64,000 bases of DNA from positions 5,880,001-5,944,000 of the forward strand of contig CATNEN010000007.1 in the NCBI GenBank assembly GCA_950097015.1, read 5' to 3'. Positions 47,501-55,880 of the stretch are shown here, piece after piece. A program made the translations under genes and the position numbers. Under the pieces are notes generated by a model. It was given only the letters and a program-made list of their open reading frames with translations, was not told the DNA's origin and searched no databases. Positions within the stretch are counted from its first letter, which is position 1; every line of letters starts with the position of its first letter. The DNA is from Macrostomum hystrix (Eukaryota > Platyhelminthes > Macrostomidae).

Positions 47501-49172
47501 GCAGCAGTGATGAATGCTGCCTCAATATCCTCTTGGCACTGAAATTTGACGCAAAAATTCAAATTCTAACTCTGTTTCAGCTGCCGGAGTTAGTCACGTC
47601 GGCTGCTTCAAGGACAATGGAAACCGAGATCTGCCCGTAGTGTACACTGCCGGCTACCAGACATCAAAGGCATTCTGCTTCCGCTACTGTCGCAGCCGAG
47701 GCTACAGGTACTTTGGCCTGCAGAACGGCAACCAGTGCACTTGTGGAAACACCGTCGGCCGGTACGGCAGAGCAGCGAGCAAGGATTGTCGGTCTAAATG
47801 CTCGGGTGATAAGAGTACAATGTGCGGCGGCCCATGGAGGAACGATGTATTCACTACTGGACTGAAGCCCAAGAGTGTCAAGAGTAAGTAATGCCGCTAG
47901 TGAGCAGCTAAGAGCTCGAATTTGGTTTAGTGTGAATTTACTAGAGTCTGCTCTCTGCTTTCTGATTGAGCTTCGCTTTCTCAGTGTTGTTGTGTCTATG
48001 AAGACGCGTGTCACAATGCATGTAGGCTATAGCTGTGTGCTCAATAACCTTCCTTGGTCTTGTGAATTTTGCAGCACCGGGTCTGTCGCACATTGGCTGC
48101 TTCATTGATGGCGGAACTCGCGACCTGACGACGCTTGGTGGCAGGGGCAGCATGTCGGTCGGAAAGTGCTACAGACTGTGCAGAAGCAAGAAGTTCAAGT
48201 TCTTTGGAGTCCAGGCTGGAAACGAGTGCTGGTGCGGCAACCACTACGGACGGTATGGCCGACGCGACAAGCGCGAGTGCCGATCGCAGTGCAACGGAGA
48301 CAAGACAACCTATTGCGGCGGCGGCTGGAGAAACGACGTGTACGCCACTGGACTGGAGGAGCACGCCGTCGGAGTGAGCTTCCTTGGCTGCTTCCGCGAC
48401 AATGGTCATCGCGACTTGCCTGTTGTGCACAATGCCAACCACGAGACCACAAAGGCATACTGTCTGAACTTCTGCAAGGCTCGGGGCTACAGGTACTTTG
48501 GACTGCAGGCTGGATCCCAGTGCACGTGCGGCAACAAGTATGGCAACTTTGGTCGAGTGGCCGTAAAGGAGTGCAGCACACGATGCCGAGGCGACAACAG
48601 ACGAACCTGCGGTGGCAGCTGGAGGAACGCAGTCTACTTGACTGGAATCGGCAGCAGGGCTGTTAAACGTGAGCTTTTGTTGCAGCAGGGTGAAACCAGT
48701 AGCGCGTTGCATTTTTAGCGTTTAACTACAGAGAACTCCGTTTCTAGGAAGAAGAGTAATGTATAAAACCTCAATCTGACACCGAATGACGCTTTTCAGT
48801 GGCTGGAGTGAAGCATCTCGGCTGCTATCTGGACAGGGGTGCAAGAGACCTCAGCAGTCGCGTCATCTCCGGATCCGTCACTGTGCCAAAGTGCTACAAT
48901 GCGTGCAAGCGCCGCAACTACCGCTTCTTTGGCGTACAGGCAGGCAGCGAGTGCTGGTGCGGAAACCACTACGGCCGATACAGCATCCGGTCGAACCTCG
49001 AGTGCAGGTCACAGTGCAGAGGAGACAAGTCGACCTACTGTGGCGGCGCATGGAGAAACAATGTGTACACCACTGGCGTCGTGGTGGCCAGCAAAGGTGA
49101 GCGGTAGTTGCTGCCAGCTTACATTAGGTTTTCTGTTCGATTTAGCCCGAAGAGACACAGCAGCAGCAGCAG

Positions 49173-49225
<53 letters not shown>

Positions 49226-50896
49226 GCAGCAGTGATGAATGCTGCCTCAATATCCTCTTGGCACTGAAATTTGACGCAAAAATTCAAATTCTAACTCTGT
49301 TTCAGCTGCCGGAGTTAGTCACGTCGGCTGCTTCAAGGACAATGGAAACCGAGATCTGCCCGTAGTGTACACTGCCGGCTACCAGACATCAAAGGCATTC
49401 TGCTTCCGCTACTGTCGCAGCCGAGGCTACAGGTACTTTGGCCTGCAGAACGGCAACCAGTGCACTTGTGGAAACACCGTCGGCCGGTACGGCAGAGCAG
49501 CGAGCAAGGATTGTCGGTCTAAATGCTCGGGTGATAAGAGTACAATGTGCGGCGGCCCATGGAGGAACGATGTATTCACTACTGGACTGAAGCCCAAGAG
49601 TGTCAAGAGTAAGTAATGCCGCTAGTGAGCAGCTAAGAGCTCGAATTTGGTTTAGTGTGAATTTACTAGAGTCTGCTCTCTGCTTTCTGATTGAGCTTCG
49701 CTTTCTCAGTGTTGTTGTGTCTATGAAGACGCGTGTCACAATGCATGTAGGCTATAGCTGTGTGCTCAATAACCTTCCTTGGTCTTGTGAATTTTGCAGC
49801 ACCGGGTCTGTCGCACATTGGCTGCTTCATTGATGGCGGAACTCGCGACCTGACGACGCTTGGTGGCAGGGGCAGCATGTCGGTCGGAAAGTGCTACAGA
49901 CTGTGCAGAAGCAAGAAGTTCAAGTTCTTTGGAGTCCAGGCTGGAAACGAGTGCTGGTGCGGCAACCACTACGGACGGTATGGCCGACGCGACAAGCGCG
50001 AGTGCCGATCGCAGTGCAACGGAGACAAGACAACCTATTGCGGCGGCGGCTGGAGAAACGACGTGTACGCCACTGGACTGGAGGAGCACGCCGTCGGAGT
50101 GAGCTTCCTTGGCTGCTTCCGCGACAATGGTCATCGCGACTTGCCTGTTGTGCACAATGCCAACCACGAGACCACAAAGGCATACTGTCTGAACTTCTGC
50201 AAGGCTCGGGGCTACAGGTACTTTGGACTGCAGGCTGGATCCCAGTGCACGTGCGGCAACAAGTATGGCAACTTTGGTCGAGTGGCCGTAAAGGAGTGCA
50301 GCACACGATGCCGAGGCGACAACAGACGAACCTGCGGTGGCAGCTGGAGGAACGCAGTCTACTCGACTGGAATCGGCAGCAGGGCTGTTAAACGTGAGCT
50401 TTTGTTGCAGCAGGGTGAAACCAGTAGGGCGTTGCATTTTAGCGTTTAACTACAGAGAACTCCGTTTCTAGGAAGAAGAGTAATGTATAAAACCTCAATC
50501 TGACACCGAATGACGCTTTTCAGTGGCCGGAGTGAAGCATCTCGGCTGCTATCTGGACAGGGGTGCAAGAGACCTCAGCAGTCGCGTCATCTCCGGATCC
50601 GTCACTGTGCCAAAGTGCTACAATGCGTGCAAGCGCCGCAACTACCGCTTCTTTGGCGTACAGGCAGGCAGCGAGTGCTGGTGCGGAAACCACTACGGCC
50701 GATACAGCATCCGGTCGAACCTCGAGTGCAGGTCACAGTGCAGAGGAGACAAGTCGACCTACTGTGGCGGCGCATGGAGAAACAATGTGTACACCACTGG
50801 CGTCGTGGTGGCCAGCAAAGGTGAGCGGTAGTTGCTGCCAGCTTACATTAGGTTTTCTGTTCGATTTAGCCCGAAGAGACACAGCAGCAGCAGCAG

Positions 50897-50949
<53 letters not shown>

Positions 50950-52620
50950 GCAGCAGTGATGAATGCTGCCTCAATATCCTCTTGGCACTGAAATTTGACG
51001 CAAAAATTCAAATTCTAACTCTGTTTCAGCTGCCGGAGTTAGTCACGTCGGCTGCTTCAAGGACAATGGAAACCGAGATCTGCCCGTAGTGTACACTGCC
51101 GGCTACCAGACATCAAAGGCATTCTGCTTCCGCTACTGTCGCAGCCGAGGCTACAGGTACTTTGGCCTGCAGAACGGCAACCAGTGCACTTGTGGAAACA
51201 CCGTCGGCCGGTACGGCAGAGCAGCGAGCAAGGATTGTCGGTCTAAATGCTCGGGTGATAAGAGTACAATGTGCGGCGGCCCATGGAGGAACGATGTATT
51301 CACTACTGGACTGAAGCCCAAGAGTGTCAAGAGTAAGTAATGCCGCTAGTGAGCAGCTAAGAGCTCGAATTTGGTTTAGTGTGAATTTACTAGAGTCTGC
51401 TCTCTGCTTTCTGATTGAGCTTCGCTTTCTCAGTGTTGTTGTGTCTATGAAGACGCGTGTCACAATGCATGTAGGCTATAGCTGTGTGCTCAATAACCTT
51501 CCTTGGTCTTGTGAATTTTGCAGCACCGGGTCTGTCGCACATTGGCTGCTTCATTGATGGCGGAACTCGCGACCTGACGACGCTTGGTGGCAGGGGCAGC
51601 ATGTCGGTCGGAAAGTGCTACAGACTGTGCAGAAGCAAGAAGTTCAAGTTCTTTGGAGTCCAGGCTGGAAACGAGTGCTGGTGCGGCAACCACTACGGAC
51701 GGTATGGCCGACGCGACAAGCGCGAGTGCCGATCGCAGTGCAACGGAGACAAGACAACCTATTGCGGCGGCGGCTGGAGAAACGACGTGTACGCCACTGG
51801 ACTGGAGGAGCACGCCGTCGGAGTGAGCTTCCTTGGCTGCTTCCGCGACAATGGTCATCGCGACTTGCCTGTTGTGCACAATGCCAACCACGAGACCACA
51901 AAGGCATACTGTCTGAACTTCTGCAAGGCTCGGGGCTACAGGTACTTTGGACTGCAGGCTGGATCCCAGTGCACGTGCGGCAACAAGTATGGCAACTTTG
52001 GTCGAGTGGCCGTAAAGGAGTGCAGCACACGATGCCGAGGCGACAACAGACGAACCTGCGGTGGCAGCTGGAGGAACGCAGTCTACTCGACTGGAATCGG
52101 CAGCAGGGCTGTTAAACGTGAGCTTTTGTTGCAGCAGGGTGAAACCAGTAGGGCGTTGCATTTTAGCGTTTAACTACAGAGAACTCCGTTTCTAGGAAGA
52201 AGAGTAATGTATAAAACCTCAATCTGACACCGAATGACGCTTTTCAGTGGCTGGAGTGAAGCATCTCGGCTGCTATCTGGACAGGGGTGCAAGAGACCTC
52301 AGCAGTCGCGTCATCTCCGGATCCGTCACTGTGCCAAAGTGCTACAATGCGTGCAAGCGCCGCAACTACCGCTTCTTTGGCGTACAGGCAGGCAGCGAGT
52401 GCTGGTGCGGAAACCACTACGGCCGATACAGCATCCGGTCGAACCTCGAGTGCAGGTCACAGTGCAGAGGAGACAAGTCGACCTACTGTGGCGGCGCATG
52501 GAGAAACAATGTGTACACCACTGGCGTCGTGGTGGCCAGCAAAGGTGAGCGGTAGTTGCTGCCAGCTTACATTAGGTTTTCTGTTCGATTTAGCCCGAAG
52601 AGACACAGCAGCAGCAGCAG

Positions 52621-52673
<53 letters not shown>

Positions 52674-55560
52674 GCAGCAGTGATGAATGCTGCCTCAATA
52701 TCCTCTTGGCACTGAAATTTGACGCAAAAATTCAAATTCTAACTCTGTTTCAGCTGCCGGAGTTAGTCACGTCGGCTGCTTCAAGGACAATGGAAACCGA
52801 GATCTGCCCGTAGTGTACACTGCCGGCTACCAGACATCAAAGGCATTCTGCTTCCGCTACTGTCGCAGCCGAGGCTACAGGTACTTTGGCCTGCAGAACG
52901 GCAACCAGTGCACTTGTGGAAACACCGTCGGCCGGTACGGCAGAGCAGCGAGCAAGGATTGTCGGTCTAAATGCTCGGGTGATAAGAGTACAATGTGCGG
53001 CGGCCCATGGAGGAACGATGTATTCACTACTGGACTGAAGCCCAAGAGTGTCAAGAGTAAGTAATGCCGCTAGTGAGCAGCTAAGAGCTCGAATTTGGTT
53101 TAGTGTGAATTTACTAGAGTCTGCTCTCTGCTTTCTGATTGAGCTTCGCTTTCTCAGTGTTGTTGTGTCTATGAAGACGCGTGTCACAATGCATGTAGGC
53201 TATAGCTGTGTGCTCAATAACCTTCCTTGGTCTTGTGAATTTTGCAGCACCGGGTCTGTCGCACATTGGCTGCTTCATTGATGGCGGAACTCGCGACCTG
53301 ACGACGCTTGGTGGCAGGGGCAGCATGTCGGTCGGAAAGTGCTACAGACTGTGCAGAAGCAAGAAGTTCAAGTTCTTTGGAGTCCAGGCTGGAAACGAGT
53401 GCTGGTGCGGCAACCACTACGGACGGTATGGCCGACGCGACAAGCGCGAGTGCCGATCGCAGTGCAACGGAGACAAGACAACCTATTGCGGCGGCGGCTG
53501 GAGAAACGACGTGTACGCCACTGGACTGGAGGAGCACGCCGTCGGAGTGAGCTTCCTTGGCTGCTTCCGCGACAATGGTCATCGCGACTTGCCTGTTGTG
53601 CACAATGCCAACCACGAGACCACAAAGGCATACTGTCTGAACTTCTGCAAGGCTCGGGGCTACAGGTACTTTGGACTGCAGGCTGGATCCCAGTGCACGT
53701 GCGGCAACAAGTATGGCAACTTTGGTCGAGTGGCCGTAAAGGAGTGCAGCACACGATGCCGAGGCGACAACAGACGAACCTGCGGTGGCAGCTGGAGGAA
53801 CGCAGTCTACTCGACTGGAATCGGCAGCAGGGCTGTTAAACGTGAGCTTTTGTTGCAGCAGGGTGAAACCAGTAGCGCGTTGCATTTTTAGCGTTTAACT
53901 ACAGAGAACTCCGTTTCTAGGAAGAAGAGTAATGTATAAAACCTCAATCTGACACCGAATGACGCTTTTCAGTGGCTGGAGTGAAGCATCTCGGCTGCTT
54001 TCTGGACAAGGCTGCGAGGGATCTGAGGAAGCGTGTTTTTTCTGGATCTATTACTACCCGAAAGTGCTACAACATGTGCAAGGTCCGAAAATATCGTTAC
54101 TTTGGGGTGCAGAATGGAAAGGAGTGCTGGTGCAGCAATCATTATGGCCGATACGGCATCCGATCGGGCCTAGAGTGCCGGACGCAGTGCAGCGGAGACA
54201 AGTCGAGCGATTGCGGGGGTCCGTGGAGGAACAGTATTTTCTCTACGGGCTACAACCCAGATGGTGAGAACTCATTTTAATGGTTGCGTCTATTTTGAGG
54301 CCGGAAATAATAAATTATTTTTTTGTTTCAGTTCCTATTTGTCCGTTTGGAACTGTGGCAAAAACTATTAAACGAAGAGCTTGTGGTTGCGCTCCGACAC
54401 CTGGACCGGAGATTCTCGGCTCTCTAGCTTTTGTTGTTGATACTACTGGTAGCATGGGATCCGTGTTCAAGTCAGTTCGGAACAGCATTTCTAAGATCCT
54501 ATCTGCAAACAGGCGATTCCAGAACTTTGTGGTTGCAAGCTACGGTGATCCGTACAAGCGCCATGTGACTCGATCGTCATCAGCTTCGAGTGTTCAGAGT
54601 TTCCTAGATAAAATTCGGATTGGCGGTGGTGGCGACTGTCCTGAGTTTGCTATTTCTGCTGTGATTGACGCAGCCGAAAAAGCTGATGAGGACTCGGTGC
54701 TGCTTCTGTTCACAGATGCCTCGGCGAAGGACCGCAGCTTGACCCCACGTGCAGCGACCTTGTTGAAGTCGAAGAGAATCCGCTTCATCGCCATTGGCAG
54801 CGGCCATTTGTGCGGTGGTGGCGCTGAATACGATCAGCTGGCCAGAGAGACCGGGGGACTCGTTGCGAAGTTGAGTCGCAGTGTTTCAGATAAGGTTAGT
54901 TATCAATGCCGCCGCAAAACAGTATCTGGGCAAAAAAAATATTTGCAAGTTATACTGGTTTTTTCTTTGTGACTTTAGGTCATGAAACTTATTGAACTGG
55001 CAGCTGGAGGCAAAATGAGTTTCCGAGCATTCCCGAAGACCACTAGCGATCTTGACAATGCATTGAGAGGAAGTGAGTTATTAATGTAATTTTTGCTTCA
55101 GAAAATAGATGTTCTTATTTAGTAGTTTGCTTAAATTTGTAATAACATTTCTAGAATGTCCCTGTCGAACGGTAAAGCGTCGTGTCTGCGTGAAGCCCCA
55201 TTCGGGTATGTTTGCTCGTAGTTTTGATTTTTCGATTCCATTTTTGCGATTGGTTGGCAGATGCACATTTCTTATTCGCTTTTAGCTACCTTGGGCTGCT
55301 TCCTGGACGATCCAGACCACCCGGACTTCTCGGTGGTGGCCGGTAGGGGCGAGAAGATGACGATCTGGAAGTGCAACGATCTCTGCAAGGCCAAGAAGTT
55401 TTCCTACTTCGGTCTGAAGAACGGCTCTCAGTGCAGCTGCGGCGACAACTACGGAAACAGTGGTGACGTGGACAAATCCAAGTGCAGCATGCCCTGCTCT
55501 GGCAATCGGGTGGAGAAGTGCGGCGGTCGCACAAGCAATAGTGTGTACAAGGTGGACTAA
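31904..55560 (+). CDS. Giant secreted WSC/vWA protein, 45 exons, about 5,291 residues
   Basis: Exons 31904-31973, 32311-32598, 32856-33415, 33579-33672, 33785-33835, 34309-34865, 34942-35035, 35135-35185, then 33 exons in eleven repeat units (next entries), then 54332-54894, 54979-55072, 55155-55205 and 55286-55560 (TAA). All junctions are GT-AG and in phase, and the total is exactly 5,292 codons. Domain order: signal peptide (residues 1-23, WSLLLALWLSCATA), WSC (24-119), vWA (120-354), vWA (355-588), 44 WSC (589-4964), vWA (4965-5200), WSC (5201-5291). WSC domains show the family's eight Cys and CxCGN core. vWA domains keep the MIDAS motif DxTGSM. WSC domains are known as putative carbohydrate binders; vWA domains mediate protein contacts. 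No transmembrane segment follows, so secretion is expected. The domains are rich in Arg, Lys, Gly and Tyr. ATG at 31916 is an alternative start. The biological role is unknown. Confidence 0.9.
32311..32598 (+). other. WSC domain 1 (exon 2 of the giant gene)
   Basis: Encodes YKGCFADSRNRDLP through ECWCGNSFGKHG to MACRGNSREKCG. The layout is complete, and it is divergent from the repeated domains. The exon is phase 1-1, like all WSC exons of this gene. Confidence 0.9.
32856..33835 (+). other. vWA cassette 1 (three exons)
   Basis: Exons of 560, 94 and 51 nt. CPAG and a CxC motif precede LGSLIFLIDITGSM (MIDAS start). GGGGDCPEYSLSAALDAA and LIFTDASAKD supply the later metal-site regions and resemble hemicentin/VWA7-type vWA domains. 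The 51-nt exon encodes a short CRC...C tail. Confidence 0.9.
34309..35185 (+). other. vWA cassette 2 (three exons)
   Basis: Exons of 557, 94 and 51 nt, parallel to cassette 1: CPAG, FGSLIFLIDTTGSM, RGGGDCPEYSMSGALDAA, LLFTDASAKD, then a CRCRKETHYAC tail. It is closer to cassette 1 than to cassette 3. Confidence 0.9.
35315..54005 (+). repeat. Eleven-unit tandem array of a 1.7-kb, four-WSC genic module
   Basis: Each unit has exon A (303 nt, one WSC), exon B (594 nt, two WSC) and exon C (297 nt, one WSC) with their introns. Exon A starts: 35495, 37219, 38970, 40676, 42427, 44133, 45857, 47581, 49306, 51030, 52754. Exon B starts: 35989, 37713, 39464, 41170, 42921, 44627, 46351, 48075, 49800, 51524, 53248. 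Exon C starts: 36713, 38437, 40188, 41894, 43645, 45351, 47075, 48800, 50524, 52248; the eleventh (53973-54263, 291 nt) is a diverged relative. Unit spacings are 1724, 1751, 1706, 1751, 1706, 1724, 1724, 1725, 1724 and 1724 bp. Differences between units are a handful of single bases plus CAG-tract length. Identity starts at gcttacattagg in the intron at 35315 and ends just inside the last exon C. Confidence 0.95.
35353..52680. repeat. Interspersed CAG/TAG microsatellites in each exon C to exon A intron
   Basis: Tracts of cagcag with scattered tag, ended by ccgcagcagtgatgaatgct, occur at about 35353-35417, 37070-37145, 38793-38896, 40545-40601, 42250-42355, 44003-44058, 45710-45783, 47424-47507, 49158-49231, 50880-50958 and 52608-52681. 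Resulting intron lengths are 209, 236, 191, 236, 191, 209, 209, 209, 209 and 209 bp, differing by multiples of nine. They create poly-Ala and poly-Ser frames that are not part of the gene model, since the introns carry an in-frame stop just after the donor. Confidence 0.9.
53973..54263 (+). other. Diverged terminal exon C (WSC 45 of the gene)
   Basis: Begins with the same AGVKHLGC as the other exon C copies, then diverges: FLDKAARDLRKRVFSGSITT and ECWCSNHYGRYG, with Ser replacing the usual Gly of CxCGN. It is 291 rather than 297 nt. It looks like an older copy at the edge of the recent amplification. Confidence 0.88.
54332..55205 (+). other. vWA cassette 3 (three exons)
   Basis: Exons of 563, 94 and 51 nt. 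CPFG precedes LGSLAFVVDTTGSM. GGGGDCPEFAISAVIDAA and LLFTDASAKD are conserved, and the short exon encodes a CPCR...C tail. Same phases as cassettes 1 and 2, but the most diverged of the three. Confidence 0.9.
55286..55560 (+). other. C-terminal WSC domain (last exon of the giant gene)
   Basis: LGCFLDDPDHPDFSVV through QCSCGDNYGNSGDV to CSMPCSGNRVEKCGG, then SVYKVD and TAA. CxCGD replaces CxCGN. The protein ends eight residues after the domain, with no membrane anchor. Confidence 0.9.
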
Positions 55561-55670
55561 TTCTCGTGCTCCATACTGTCGAAACTGCTGGTGGTGGGTT
55601 TGACTGCATCGAAATAATGGTCGACTTTGAAACTATCCAAACAATTCAAAATGTCTCATTTAAATCAGAA

Positions 55671-55676
55671 AATAAA
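55671..55676 (+). terminator. Candidate polyadenylation signal of the giant gene
   Basis: AATAAA about 110 bp after the TAA stop, followed by T-rich sequence. Good position for the plus-strand transcript. Confidence 0.65.
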
Positions 55677-55825
55677 AATATAATTTTCTATTTAAAAGGG
55701 ATATAATTAGTTTCTATTTACCTATAGATTGTTTTCATGTTTTTTTCATTAAAAAAGCAAGATAATATTTTGTTTTAAGAGTCTAGGTCGCTGAATATAG
55801 GTTAGTTTACTGAATTCCAAGTCGT

Positions 55826-55874
55826 CAGTCAGTCAGTCAGTCAGTCAGTCAGTCAGTCAGTCAGTCAGTCAGTC
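55826..55874. repeat. (GTCA)n microsatellite, about 12 copies
   Basis: A perfect tetranucleotide run gtcagtcagtca between the convergent 3' ends of the giant gene and the minus-strand receptor gene. It ends 6 bp before the receptor's stop codon complement at 55881. Confidence 0.95.
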
Positions 55875-55880
55875 AAATTA

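Noticed and set aside
36752-52715. Recurring poly-Ala and poly-Ser frames over the CAG tracts
   Set aside because: They need intron retention in the wrong frame. The real frame meets a stop (ggtgagcggtag) right after each exon C donor.
35955-54000. Recurring minus-strand frames of about 116-223 codons in every WSC unit
   Set aside because: They are antisense shadows of the well-supported WSC exons and cross the splice junctions.
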